Shown here: positions 41,850 through 50,966 of the stretch, one piece after another
Position numbering within the stretch: position 1 is the first letter of the stretch
How the letters are laid out: each line of letters starts with the position of its first letter
NCBI RefSeq assembly: GCF_036250735.1
Contig: NZ_CP109430.1
Location: 5,146,001 to 5,210,000, forward strand
Length of the DNA stretch: 64,000 nucleotides
Direction: 5' to 3'
DNA from: Streptosporangium sp. NBC_01495
Lineage (GTDB): Bacteria > Actinomycetota > Actinomycetes > Streptosporangiales > Streptosporangiaceae
The notes under the pieces: generated by a model
Told to the model about the DNA's origin: nothing
The model's input: the letters and a program-made list of their open reading frames with translations, nothing else
Database searches by the model: none
Translations under genes and position numbers: made by a program

Positions 41850-42881
41850 ATGAACACCGAGGGACTCGTCGAGGTCGTTCTGCCGGGCAAGGTGGAGCCG
41901 GAAGGCCTGGAGATCCGGCACGGAGCCGTCCCCGTCGCCGGTCCTGGCCAGGTGGTGATCCGGATGGAGGCGACCGGGGTCTCCTTCGCCGAACAGCAGA
42001 TGCGCCGCGGCCGGTACTACGACCAGCCGGCGTTCCCGTTCGTGCCCGGCTACGACCTGGTCGGCACGGTGCTGGCGACCGGTGAGGGTGTCGAGCCGGG
42101 CCTGGCCGGCACCCGGGTGGCCGCGCTGGTCAAGGTCGGCGGCTGGGCCAGCCATGTGATCGTCGACGCGGCGGACGTGGTGGAGGTTCCCCAGGGGGTC
42201 GGCGCGGCGGAGGCGGAAACCGTGGTGGTCAACGGCATCACCGCCTGGCAGATGCTGCACCGCAGGGCGCGGGTCCGCGCGGGGCAGACCATCCTGGTGC
42301 ACGGCGCCAACGGCGGCGTGGGCTCGGTCCTGGTCCAGCTGGCGCGGGCCGCGGGCGTGAAGGTGATCGGCACGGCGTCCGCGCGCCACCACGACGCCCT
42401 GCGCGAGCGCGGCGTCGTCCCGGTCGACTACCGCACCGAGGACGTCGCCGCGCGCGTCCGCGCGCTCGCCCCCGGCGGGGTGGACGCCGTCTTCGACCAC
42501 GTCGGTGGCCGCGGCCTCGTCGGCTCCTGGCGCCTGCTCGCGCCCGGCGGCACGCTCGTCTCCTACGGCAGCGCCTCCACCAGGGACGACGAGGGGTCCA
42601 AGCAGTGGCCCGTGCTCAAGCTGCTCGGCCGGGTGTGGCTGTGGAACGCGCTGCCCAACCGCCGCCGCGCCTACTTCTTCAACGTCTGGTCCGGGCGGGC
42701 CCTGACCAGGAACCGCTTCCGCGCCCGGCTGCGCGCCGACCTCACCCAGGTCTTCGCGGCCCTTCAGCGCGGGGACGTCACCGCCCAGATCGCCGCCCAG
42801 CTGCCGCTCACCCGCGTCGCCGACGCTGTGCGGCTGGCCGAGTCCGGGACCGTCGCCGGAAAGGTGGTACTCACCCCTTAG
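41850..42881 (+). CDS. Medium-chain quinone/alcohol oxidoreductase
   Basis: A 343-residue MDR-superfamily NADPH-dependent oxidoreductase. The Rossmann motif HGANGGVGSVLVQLARAAG (about 153-171) is clear, and SFAEQQMRRGRYYD with PFVPGYDLVG places it in the zeta-crystallin/quinone reductase group, which lacks catalytic zinc. GGAGGT stands five bases before the ATG. The upstream gap has an imperfect inverted repeat, GTTA..TAAC (about 41793-41808), in an AT-rich stretch. Together with the MarR gene and tautomerase it forms a likely electrophile or quinone stress unit. Confidence 0.93.
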   Translation: MNTEGLVEVVLPGKVEPEGLEIRHGAVPVAGPGQVVIRMEATGVSFAEQQMRRGRYYDQPAFPFVPGYDLVGTVLATGEGVEPGLAGTRVAALVKVGGWASHVIVDAADVVEVPQGVGAAEAETVVVNGITAWQMLHRRARVRAGQTILVHGANGGVGSVLVQLARAAGVKVIGTASARHHDALRERGVVPVDYRTEDVAARVRALAPGGVDAVFDHVGGRGLVGSWRLLAPGGTLVSYGSASTRDDEGSKQWPVLKLLGRVWLWNALPNRRRAYFFNVWSGRALTRNRFRARLRADLTQVFAALQRGDVTAQIAAQLPLTRVADAVRLAESGTVAGKVVLTP

Positions 42882-43546
42882 CGCATCCCCTCCGCAGCCG
42901 CCGATGGCGCGCCCCCTCTCCCCTTACCTCCGACACCGGACGCCGGATCGCCGACAGCGCGGCACCGCACCGGGCACACCGGCGAGACCTCGCCCGGACC
43001 CCGCTTCGCATCTCCCGGGTGAGATGCGAAGTGAGAGACGGCGCCCGGACGACGTCACACATCGGCCGGTGCGGCGGCCGGGCCGGAACGTGCGACCGCG
43101 CCGCTGTGCCGCCGTGCCGGGCAAAACCCCGCCGGGACCTGTGGTCGAGGAGTCCGGATCGTCGTTCGCGAGCACTGACTCCAGGATCGGGAAGAAAGGA
43201 GGAAATGTCTTTGATCATGGGCGCACACGTTCTTGACGGTTCGCGCACGGGTCGCGGACGGGTCGCGGTCGCGGAGATCCTGGGTGAACGGGTGAACAGG
43301 TGACCGGACCGATCAGGATTCGCGAAGCACCGTTCACCGAACCGCGGATACCGTGACAGCCATGGACATCGCCATTCAGAGGGGGCGTCAGGCGGCGTGG
43401 ACCGTCTGAGGGCGGAGCACGCTCGGGTCAGCGGCGAGGGCCGCCTTCACCGCGGCGGTGTCGTCGGCGGAAACCAGTGCAAGGGCTTCGCCCCAGCTGA
43501 GAGGGCTGCTTCATGCTTTGTCGTACCGGCGTGCCAGCATGCCGTC
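42882..43546. other. Mostly empty 665 bases with one small frame
   Basis: No standard gene is seen. The only noteworthy element is the 32-codon frame at 43205-43303, listed separately. The region around 43320-43500 shows no family features on either strand. Confidence 0.4.
43205..43303 (+). CDS. Possible 32-residue peptide behind a perfect Shine-Dalgarno
   Basis: AAAGGAGG stands immediately before ATG 43205 and eight bases before an in-frame TTG at 43211. The peptide would be MSLIMGAHVLDGSRTGRGRV plus 12 more residues, ending ERVNR. It has no Cys, no signal peptide and no membrane segment. The strength of the ribosome-binding site is the only evidence; it may instead be the surviving start of a deleted gene. 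Confidence 0.35.
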   Translation: MSLIMGAHVLDGSRTGRGRVAVAEILGERVNR

Positions 43547-44014
43547 ATGGCGACATCAAAACAGCCGGTGACGGTCCCGACCGACGTCAGCGTCGACGAC
43601 TTCCTGGCTGCGGTCTCCGACGAACGCCGGCGAGCCGACGCGGAGCGGCTGTGCGCGATTCTGCGCGAGGTGACCGGCGAGCCCGCGGTGATGTGGGGCC
43701 CGAGCATCGTCGGCTTCGGCAGCTACCGTCACACCTACGAGAGCGGGCGCACGGGTGACTGGCCCCTGGCGGGCTTCTCACCGCGAAAGCAGCATCTCGT
43801 CGTCTATCTGGTGGGCGGGTTCGAGGAACGACACGCGTCGGTGCTCACCCGGCTGGGGCCACACAAAACCGGAAAGGGCTGTCTCTACCTGAAGCGGCTC
43901 GACGACGTCGACGAGAGCGCGCTGCGCGAGCTCGTCGACCGCACGGCCCGGGTGCACAGGGGCGTCGGCCGGGCCGGCCCGCCTCCGTCACGGCGCATCG
44001 AAGGCGCGCCGTGA
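43547..44014 (+). CDS. DUF1801 (YdhG-like) protein
   Basis: A 155-residue protein of the DUF1801 fold. VSVDDFLAAVSDERRRADAE opens the domain and GEPAVMWGPSIVGFGSYRHTY, SPRKQHLVVYL and KTGKGCLYLKRLDDVD are the standard conserved stretches. The start ATG has no visible Shine-Dalgarno. The 50 residues upstream in the open frame are not conserved. Function of the family is unknown; a surface-exposed beta-sheet with possible iron or nucleotide binding has been suggested for relatives. Confidence 0.88.
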   Translation: MATSKQPVTVPTDVSVDDFLAAVSDERRRADAERLCAILREVTGEPAVMWGPSIVGFGSYRHTYESGRTGDWPLAGFSPRKQHLVVYLVGGFEERHASVLTRLGPHKTGKGCLYLKRLDDVDESALRELVDRTARVHRGVGRAGPPPSRRIEGAP

Positions 44015-44183
44015 CGGAGGCGTTCCCGGCTCTCTCGTACGAACCTCCGGGCGGCACCGGACATCCCCCGCGCTTTCAAGAGGAACGCTCCACGGAGGAC
44101 ACGACGCCCGCGAGAGCCGGCGAGGTCATGACCCGCCGGGTGGCGTCCGCCGGCGGCGGCACGCCGTTCGGGGACCGGTCTCC

Positions 44184-46484
44184 TTACCGGGGCCAGGTCC
44201 AGTCGCGGATCTCGGCCGGGTCCTCCCCGTACTCGCGAGTGTGGGCGCGGGCGCGCAGCCGCGCGTCGGCCATGTGCTGGCGCAGGTGCGCCGAGCGCTC
44301 GGCCAGCCCGGGAACCCGGTCGATGACGTCCATCACCAGATGGAACCGGTCGATGTCGTTGAGCATGGCCATGTCGAACGGCGTGGTCGTGGTGCCCTCC
44401 TCCTTGTAGCCGCGCACGTGGATGTTCTCGTGCCCGGTGCGGCGGTAGGTCAGGCGGTGGATCAGCCAGGGATAGCCGTGGAAGTTGAAGATGACCGGCC
44501 GGTCAGCGGTGAACAGCGCGTCGAACTCCGCGTCCGACATACCGTGCGGATGCTCCGACGACGGCTGCAGCCGCATCAGGTCCACCACGTTGACCACCCG
44601 GACCCGCAACTCGGGCAGGTGCTCGCGCAACAGGGCGGCCGCCGCCAGGGTCTCCAGGGTGGGCACATCCCCGGCGCAGGCCAGCACCACGTCCGGCTCG
44701 ACCCCGGCGTCGGTGCCGGCCCACTCCAGCACGCCCAGACCGCGCGTGCAGTGCGCGATCGCCTCGTCCATCGACAGCAGGTCCAGCACCGGCTGCTTAC
44801 CGGCCACGATCACGTTCACGTAGTCGCGTGAGCGCAGGCAGTGGTCGGCCGTCGACAGCAGCGTGTTGGCATCCGGCGGCAGATAGACCCGCACCACCTC
44901 GGCCTTCTTGTTCATCACCACGTCCAGGAAACCGGGATCCTGGTGGGAGAAGCCGTTGTGGTCCTGGCGCCACACGTGCGACGACAGCAGGTAGTTCAGC
45001 GAGGCGACCGGACGGCGCCAGCCGATCTTCCGGGAGGACTCCAGCCACTTGGCGTGCTGGTTGAACATGGCGTCGATGATGTGGATGAACGCCTCGTAGC
45101 AGTTGAACAGCCCGTGGCGGCCGGTCAGCAGATAGCCCTCCAGCCAGCCCTGGCACAGGTGCTCGCTGAGCACCTCCATCACCCGCCCGCCCTCCCCCAG
45201 GTGCTCGTCGGTCTGGAACACCTCGGCGTTCCAGGCCCGGTCGGTGACCTCGAACACCGCCGACAACCGGTTGGAGGCGGTCTCGTCGGGGCCCATCAAC
45301 CGGAAGGTGGCGGGGTTGGCGGCGATGACGTCGCGCAGGAAGGCGCCCAGCACCCTGGTGGGCTCGGTCGTGGCGGTGGCGGGCGACTTGACCTCGACCG
45401 CGTACTCGCGGAAGTCGGGCAGCGCGAGGGGCCGCAGCAGTTCGCCGCCGTTGGCGTGCGGGTTGGCGCTCATCCGCAGCGGCCCCTCGGGCACCGTCTC
45501 CAGGATCTCGGCCACCGGCCGCCCGTCGGTGTCGAACAGCTCCCCCGGCCGATAGGAGCGCATCCACTCCTCCAACATCGCCAGATGCTCGGGATTGTCG
45601 CGCACCCCCGACAGCGGCACCTGGTGGGAGCGCCAGGTGCCCTCCACCGGCAGGCCGTCGACCTCGCGCGGCCCGGTCCACCCCTTGGGGGTCCGCAGAA
45701 TGATCATCGGTGGCCGGCCGCCCTCGGCGATCTGGTCGAACACCGTCTCCAGGGTCTGGGCCATGATCTGGTGCACGGCCTCGGGCTCGTCTCCGGCCAC
45801 GATGTGCGGCCGGTATCCGTAGCCCTCCATGAGCTTGACCAGCTCGTCCTGCGGGATGCGGGCCAGCACGGTCGGATTGGCGATCTTGTAGCCGTTCAGG
45901 TGCAGGATCGGCAGCACGGCGCCGTCACGGCCCGGGGCGAGGAACTTGTTGGAGTGCCAGCTCGCCGCGAGCGGCCCGGTCTCGGCCTCGCCGTCACCGA
46001 TGACGCAGGCCACCACCAGGTCCGGATTGTCGAACGCGGCCCCGTAGGCGTGCGCCAGGGAGTAGCCGAGCTCACCGCCCTCGTGGATCGAGCCGGGTGT
46101 CTCGGGTGCCACGTGGCTGGGAATGCCGCCGGGGAAGGAGAACTGCCGGAACAACCGCCGCATCCCCTCGGCGTCCTGCGTAATATCCGGATATTTCTCG
46201 GTATAGGAGCCTTCCAGCCAGGCGTGCGCCACCGCCGCCGGACCACCGTGCCCCGGACCGGCGATGTAGATCATGTCCTGGCCGCGTTCGGCGATGATCC
46301 GGTTCAGGTGGGCGAAGCAGAGGTTCAGCCCCGGCGTGGTCCCCCAGTGCCCCAGCAACCGGGGCTTGATGTGCTCGGGCCGCAGCGGCTCGGCCAGCAG
46401 CGGGTTGTCCAGCAGGTAGATCTGACCGACCGACAGGTAGTTGGCCGCGCGCCAGTAGGCGTCGACGTGCGCGAGTGCGTCCAT
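44184..46484 (-). CDS. xfp: Xylulose-5-phosphate/fructose-6-phosphate phosphoketolase
   Basis: A 766-residue thiamine-diphosphate enzyme that splits xylulose 5-phosphate (or fructose 6-phosphate) with phosphate to acetyl phosphate and a triose or tetrose phosphate. [52 protein letters not shown] (ThDP site) and [19 protein letters not shown] are all present. Length is slightly below the usual 790-800, from a compact N-terminus. ATG 46484 has GAGGAAC upstream; an out-of-frame ATG four bases earlier is ignored. No acetate kinase or phosphotransacetylase gene is adjacent. Confidence 0.96.
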   Translation of the reverse strand: MDALAHVDAYWRAANYLSVGQIYLLDNPLLAEPLRPEHIKPRLLGHWGTTPGLNLCFAHLNRIIAERGQDMIYIAGPGHGGPAAVAHAWLEGSYTEKYPDITQDAEGMRRLFRQFSFPGGIPSHVAPETPGSIHEGGELGYSLAHAYGAAFDNPDLVVACVIGDGEAETGPLAASWHSNKFLAPGRDGAVLPILHLNGYKIANPTVLARIPQDELVKLMEGYGYRPHIVAGDEPEAVHQIMAQTLETVFDQIAEGGRPPMIILRTPKGWTGPREVDGLPVEGTWRSHQVPLSGVRDNPEHLAMLEEWMRSYRPGELFDTDGRPVAEILETVPEGPLRMSANPHANGGELLRPLALPDFREYAVEVKSPATATTEPTRVLGAFLRDVIAANPATFRLMGPDETASNRLSAVFEVTDRAWNAEVFQTDEHLGEGGRVMEVLSEHLCQGWLEGYLLTGRHGLFNCYEAFIHIIDAMFNQHAKWLESSRKIGWRRPVASLNYLLSSHVWRQDHNGFSHQDPGFLDVVMNKKAEVVRVYLPPDANTLLSTADHCLRSRDYVNVIVAGKQPVLDLLSMDEAIAHCTRGLGVLEWAGTDAGVEPDVVLACAGDVPTLETLAAAALLREHLPELRVRVVNVVDLMRLQPSSEHPHGMSDAEFDALFTADRPVIFNFHGYPWLIHRLTYRRTGHENIHVRGYKEEGTTTTPFDMAMLNDIDRFHLVMDVIDRVPGLAERSAHLRQHMADARLRARAHTREYGEDPAEIRDWTWPR

Positions 46485-46814
46485 ACATCGACAGTTCCTC
46501 GGCTGAGGCGTTCGAACCCCGGCACGGCGAACGCGTTCACACCGCGCGGCCGCTCAGGCGGGACGCGGGGGCACCGGGCGCCCGGGGGCCCACAGGGGCC
46601 CACAGGGCCAGCAGGGGCCCACGGAGACGGGGCACGCGCGAGGCCGCCGGGTGACCGCCCCTCACCGAACCGCATCACCGCCATCAACAGCACCTCCCGC
46701 CCCACTACCGCATCGGGAAGGAATGTACGAAGATCTCCGGATGAGCCGAGAGCGCGGTAGAGGGGCGTTCGAGGCTGCCGTGGTGCCCCTTACCGGGAAC
46801 GTCGGGAGTGAACG
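46485..46814. promoter_or_regulatory. Divergent promoter region of xfp and the FAH hydrolase
   Basis: No gene is seen in this 330-base gap. It contains a short repeat: GGGGCCCACA at 46585-46594 and 46595-46604, and GGGGCCCAC at 46614-46622. The repeat is GC-rich and palindromic at its GGGCCC core. The FAH gene has GGGAG six bases before its ATG. Confidence 0.45.
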
Positions 46815-47663
46815 ATGAGGTTTGTCGGGTTTCGGGATGAGCGCCAGGTTCGGGTGGGTGTGCTGACCGGCGGTGACCGGGTGGCCCCGCTGACCGAGGT
46901 GGGCGAGTTCTACGACGACCTGCCCGGCTGGACCGCCAGGGCGCGCGAGCTCACCGGCGGCGAGCCGGGATCGTACGGGTACGCGCCGGCCGAGCTGAAC
47001 CTGGCCCCGGCGGTGGCCGGTTCCGCGCGGGTGGTGTGCGTCGGGCTGAACTACCGGGCGCACGCCGCCGAGGGCGGCTTCCCGATCCCGGAGACACCCG
47101 CGATCTTCGGGCGATGGACGGCGTCGCTCGCGGTCGACGGGACGCCGGTGCCGGTGCCGCCGGACGAGGCGGGCCTGGACTGGGAGGTCGAGCTGGTCGC
47201 GGTGGTCGGCACGGAGATGCGGTGCGTGGACGAGGAGACCGCGCTCGCCGGGGTGTTCGGCTACGCGACCTTCAACGACCTGAGCGCCCGCCGGGCGCAG
47301 CGGCTGACCGCGCAGTGGACGCTCGGCAAGAACTCCGACCACAGCGGGCCGATCGGCCCGGTGGTGACCGCCGACGAGGTGGGCGACCCGGCCGGCGGGC
47401 TCCGGCTGGTGACCCGGGTCAACGGCGAGGTCGTCCAGGACGGCGACACCAAGGACATGATCTTCTCGGTCGGGCGGGTGCTGGCGCACCTGAGCCGGAC
47501 CATGACGCTTCGTCCCGGCGATCTGGTGGCGACCGGCACCCCCGCGGGGGTGGGGCACGCGCGCACCCCGGCACGCTTCCTGCGGCCTGGGGACGTGGTC
47601 GAGGTGGAGATCGACCGGCTGGGGTCGGTGCGCAACCCGATCGTGGCCTGGCCGGAGAGCTGA
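46815..47663 (+). CDS. Fumarylacetoacetate hydrolase-family enzyme
   Basis: A 282-residue FAH-fold enzyme, typical of aromatic meta- or gentisate-pathway C-C hydrolases and oxaloacetate decarboxylases. CVGLNYRAHAAE starts the core, the metal-binding acids lie in LDWEVELVAVVG and the later core in FNDLSARRAQ, and GDLVATGTPAGVG closes it. The segment usually reading DxxGPxGP is NSDHSGPIGP. It is followed by a DUF3500 remnant and an FAD monooxygenase in the same direction, a plausible aromatic-acid catabolic operon. Confidence 0.92.
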   Translation: MRFVGFRDERQVRVGVLTGGDRVAPLTEVGEFYDDLPGWTARARELTGGEPGSYGYAPAELNLAPAVAGSARVVCVGLNYRAHAAEGGFPIPETPAIFGRWTASLAVDGTPVPVPPDEAGLDWEVELVAVVGTEMRCVDEETALAGVFGYATFNDLSARRAQRLTAQWTLGKNSDHSGPIGPVVTADEVGDPAGGLRLVTRVNGEVVQDGDTKDMIFSVGRVLAHLSRTMTLRPGDLVATGTPAGVGHARTPARFLRPGDVVEVEIDRLGSVRNPIVAWPES

Positions 47664-47666
47664 CCG

Positions 47667-48018
47667 ATGTCGCAGACCTCACATTCCAGCCATCCTCCCC
47701 GGGAGCACCCCGGCCATCCGGGAGGCGCCCTCACCCCCGCCGGGCGGATACCGCGCTCGGGACTGGAGGAGCGGCCCGGGGACTTCAACGTCACCCTGAT
47801 CACCTTCGCCGCGATGGCGCTGTACGACGCCCTGGACGGCGAGCAGCGGGCTCGGGCACTACTACCGGATCCAGGGCCCGGTCACGTTGATCGAGTTCGA
47901 CAACACCGAGGACGACGCCGACCACGCCCACAGCGTGTGGCGCGACCCGGCCAACGACTTCGGCGAGGACCTGCTGATGAGACACCTCATCGAGGAGCAC
48001 CGCGGTGTCGCGGAGTGA
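47667..48018 (+). pseudogene. DUF3500 protein with internal deletion
   Basis: The first 60 codons include FAAMALYDALDGEQRARA, like the N-terminal part of DUF3500 proteins. The 3' end, in another frame, encodes HYYRIQGPVTLIEFDNTEDD then HAHSVWRDPANDFG and ends EEHRGVAE, which is the family's C-terminal signature (RIxGPxxxIEYDNT...HxHxVWRDPxxDFG). The join is inside CGGGCTCGGGCACTACTACC near 47850, where a deletion of the middle also shifted the frame. Confidence 0.8.
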
Positions 48019-48046
48019 GACGCCGTCCGAGGAGAGGAACCCCTGA

Positions 48047-49234
48047 GTGAAGATCGCCATTGTCGGCGGAGGCATCGGCGGGCTGGTCACCGCCCTGCTG
48101 CTGCGGCAGGCCGGCGTCGAGGCCGTCGTGTACGAGCAGACCGCCGAGCTGCGCGAGGTCGGAGCGGGGATCGTGGTGGGCCCCAACATGGTCCGTCCCC
48201 TGGTAGGGGCCGGCCTCGGTGAGCGGCTGGCGTCCTTCGCCGTCCCTCTGGAGGCCGCCTGGGAGTTCCGGCGCTGGGAGGACGGCCGGGTGCTGTCCTC
48301 CCAGCTGATGGGCGAGGAGTGCCGGCGGCTGTACGGCACCGACTGCTACGTCGCGCACCGGGCCGACCTGCTCGACATGCTGCTGAGCGCGCTGCCCGCG
48401 GACGCGGTCAGGACCGACCGGCGGCTGGAGCTGCTGGAGCAGGACCGCGAGGAGGTCGAGCTGACCTTCACCGACTCCAAGGGCGTGAAGAGGACGGTGG
48501 TCGCCGACGCGGTGATCGGCGCGGACGGCATCCACTCGGCCGTCCGGCCCGCGATCGTCGACGAGGAGCCGCCGCGTTTCTCCGGGTTGTGCGCCTACCG
48601 GTGCCTGGTCGACGCCGATCGGGCACCGGAGCTGGCGCTGCGCCGGGTGCAGACGCTCTGGCTGGGGCCGGGGCGCCACTTCGTCCACTATCCCATCCGG
48701 GACAGAAAGCTGATCAACATCGTCGCGATCGTGCCCGCGGGCGAGTGGCGCGTCGAGTCGTGGACGGCCGACGGGCGGATCGAGGACCTGGCGCGCGAGT
48801 TCGAGACCTGGGACCCCCGGCTGGGGCGGCTGGTCGCCGCGGCCACCGAGACCAAGCGCTGGGCCCTGTACGACCGCGCCCCCCTGGAGCGCTGGACGTC
48901 GGGACGGGTGGCCCTGCTGGGTGACGCCGCCCACTCGATGCTGCCCTTCTTAGGTCAGGGCGCCGCCCAGGCGATCGAGGACGCGGTGGTCCTCACGGGC
49001 TGCCTGCGCGACGCCACCGGTGAGACGGTGGCGAAGGCGCTGGCCCGCTACGAGGAGATCCGCAGGCCCCGGGCCTCACGGGTGCAGCTGGTGAGCCGGG
49101 GCCGCGAGGTGCAGAACCACCTGCCCGACGGGCCCGCCCAACTGGAGCGCGACGCGGCCCTCGCCGTCGGCGACCCGCTCCGGCAGAGCGCCTGGCTCTA
49201 CGGCCACGACCCCGAGACCGCCACGGCGGGCTGA
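48047..49234 (+). CDS. FAD-dependent aromatic hydroxylase
   Basis: A 395-residue group A flavoprotein monooxygenase (salicylate or 6-hydroxynicotinate hydroxylase type). It carries GGGIGGL at the N-terminus, GADGIHSAVRPAI (DG motif, near 164) and GDAAHSMLPFLGQGAAQAIE (GD motif, near 288). GTG start with AGAGGA eight bases upstream. It is downstream of an FAH hydrolase and may hydroxylate an aromatic acid ahead of ring cleavage. No ring-cleavage dioxygenase is adjacent. Confidence 0.94.
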   Translation: MKIAIVGGGIGGLVTALLLRQAGVEAVVYEQTAELREVGAGIVVGPNMVRPLVGAGLGERLASFAVPLEAAWEFRRWEDGRVLSSQLMGEECRRLYGTDCYVAHRADLLDMLLSALPADAVRTDRRLELLEQDREEVELTFTDSKGVKRTVVADAVIGADGIHSAVRPAIVDEEPPRFSGLCAYRCLVDADRAPELALRRVQTLWLGPGRHFVHYPIRDRKLINIVAIVPAGEWRVESWTADGRIEDLAREFETWDPRLGRLVAAATETKRWALYDRAPLERWTSGRVALLGDAAHSMLPFLGQGAAQAIEDAVVLTGCLRDATGETVAKALARYEEIRRPRASRVQLVSRGREVQNHLPDGPAQLERDAALAVGDPLRQSAWLYGHDPETATAG

Positions 49235-49277
49235 ACGCCGGGCCTGGCGGGACGGGCGGGCACCGAGGGTGCGACGC

Positions 49278-49613
49278 TCATCTGCCGGCCTCGGCGCGCA
49301 GCTCGGCGAGCAGCTCTCCCTGCTCGGCGAGAACCTCGGCCAGGATCGATCGCGCCACGGACATCAGGTCGGCCAGGTCCCGGGTGGACAGGGCGTAGAC
49401 GACGGTGGCGCCGTCCCGGGTGGCGGTCACGACTCCCGCGCGACGCAGCACGGCGAGCTGCTGGGAGAGGTTGGAGGCCTCGACGTCGATGGCGCTCAGG
49501 AGGTCCCGCACCGGCAGGGGGCCGTCCTGGAGCAGCTCCAGCACCTGGACGCGGACCGGGTGGCCGATGGTACGGAAGAATTCGGCCTTGGCCTGGTGCA
49601 GCGGCACCGGCAT
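49278..49613 (-). CDS. ArsR-family regulator
   Basis: A 111-residue winged-helix repressor: FFRTIGHPVRVQVLELL, DLLSAIDVEASNLSQQLAVL and RDGATVVYALST. No metal-binding cysteine pair is seen in the recognition helix, so it is probably a metal-independent sensor. Its ATG lies two bases after the stop of a 64-residue gene upstream, a translationally coupled pair. Confidence 0.92.
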   Translation of the reverse strand: MPVPLHQAKAEFFRTIGHPVRVQVLELLQDGPLPVRDLLSAIDVEASNLSQQLAVLRRAGVVTATRDGATVVYALSTRDLADLMSVARSILAEVLAEQGELLAELRAEAGR

Positions 49614-49615
49614 GA

Positions 49616-49810
49616 TCACACAGCTCCGGCGGCAGGCCCGCCACCGGCGTATCGCACGTCGACATCGTGCTGGTCGGCGATGCGCAGCAGGTTCTCCAGC
49701 CGTCCGGACAGGACCTCGACCGCGTGATCGTCGAAGGCCTGGCGCATGAGCTCCAGCTCGCCGTCGACATCGGCGATGCGTGCTCGTAGCTCCGCCGCGA
49801 ACTCGCTCAT
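49616..49810 (-). CDS. Small coiled protein coupled to the ArsR gene
   Basis: A 64-residue protein, MSEFAAELRARIADVDGELE onward, predicted mostly helical, with no Cys. GGGGGG stands four bases before ATG 49808-49810. Upstream, near 49890 on the minus strand, TTGAAGAATTATGCAA looks like an ArsR-type imperfect palindrome. Function unknown. It could be the ArsR partner or target, as small helical proteins with coupled ArsR genes often are. Confidence 0.7.
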   Translation of the reverse strand: MSEFAAELRARIADVDGELELMRQAFDDHAVEVLSGRLENLLRIADQHDVDVRYAGGGPAAGAV

Positions 49811-50106
49811 GTCCCCCCACCTCCCGTGGATCAGGTCACTCCCCGGCGTCTGGTTTATCGGCACACCGTTCCTCATGATGTGGCAAATTGCATAATTCTT
49901 CAAATCGTAATGACGTTGGCTATGATGGCGAAGGCCGTTTTCCAACAGGGCCCACGGCCGGTTCGAGCCCGATCGATGACGGATCGACCGCGCAGCGGGA
50001 TACTTGGTACGGCTACCGCAGGCTGACCTGCGGCGTCAGAGCGCGCCAGCCGGCGATGCGACAGTGACGAGAGGCCGAGCACGGCCTGCGCGAGGGAGTA
50101 CAGCCA
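49811..50106. promoter_or_regulatory. AT-rich divergent control region
   Basis: No gene is seen. The stretch 49860-49925 is AT-rich and holds TTGAAGAATTATGCAA (minus strand), the likely ArsR operator, and the promoter of the DUF3073 gene to its right. Confidence 0.55.
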
Positions 50107-50274
50107 ATGGGACGGGGCCGAGCCAAGGCTAAGCAGACGAAGGTTGCTCGCGAGCTGAAGTACAGCAGCCACAGCATGGATCTTGACCGGTTGCGCAAGG
50201 AGCTTGGCGCCGGTGACGATCCCGCGCCGGAGAGCGAGGCCGACGACCCCACCGGTGAGCAGACCGGCAGGTGA
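50107..50274 (+). CDS. DUF3073 protein
   Basis: A 55-residue protein beginning MGRGRAKAKQTKVARELKYS, the invariant start of the actinobacterial DUF3073 family (MGRGRAKAKQTKVARxLKY). It continues MDLDRLRKELGAG and has an acidic tail. GAGGGAG stands eight bases before the ATG. The family is small, basic at the N-terminus and nearly universal in actinomycetes; its function is unknown. Confidence 0.93.
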   Translation: MGRGRAKAKQTKVARELKYSSHSMDLDRLRKELGAGDDPAPESEADDPTGEQTGR

Positions 50275-50966
50275 CACTGCGGGCGGGCCACGAACCCCGC
50301 CCGGCCGCCGTGGCGCCGGAGGAACCGGTTCCGTGTCCTCGCACGGCCTCGCGGCCCCGGTCGCGCGGCCCTGCCCGCGAGGGTTCCCCGGCATATCGAT
50401 CGGCCGGTGCGCCGATCGGCCGGCGGACGCCCGTGGCGGCGTCCGCCGCCCGGCGGCGAATTCCGCGCAACATCCGGCAACACCATTGAGGCACCCGCCC
50501 AGGGCTGCTTACCGTCACGGTTGTGCGTACCGCAGCGCGGCGGTCGCGCACTCCCGGTCAGCGCGTCGACGGAGAGCTCTGGCGGGTCCCACTCATCCCA
50601 TGGTGACCGGCTACCCTTCCCCCGCCGGACATCCGGGATCTGCCAGATCACACGCCGTGGCCCCGGGACGAATCGCCGGATCGCGCGAGGTCGTGCCTCG
50701 CGCGGGCGGAAAGTCTCCCCGGGCCACGGCCACCATTCGTCCTGCACCCCCACGGGTTCACCGGGCTTCCGGCTGCCCCACCGAGCCACACCACAGGGCG
50801 ATACATGTCCTGATCTGTCCGGTTATGCTGGCTGGTTGAATGGACCCGACCGGGTGGGGTTACCGACGACGATCTCCTGGCGGGCGGCCGAGGCCACCCC
50901 GCGAGCCGTGCCCGGCGGCGACGGACCGCGGCACGCGCGGGCCAAGATCTTCCCGCCAGAGGAACA
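50275..50966. other. 692 bases without a credible gene
   Basis: Open frames on both strands are Arg/Pro-rich shadows. A 10-bp inverted repeat (GGCGGACGCC/GGCGTCCGCC, 50422-50447) lies 150 bases after the DUF3073 gene and may end its transcript. CGATCGGCCGG occurs twice just before it (about 50397-50407 and 50412-50422). Confidence 0.45.
50422..50447. terminator. 10-bp inverted repeat, candidate terminator
   Basis: Perfect arms 50422-50431 and 50438-50447 with a 6-base loop. No T tract. Convergent role only; position 150 bases after the nearest stop makes the call tentative. Confidence 0.45.
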
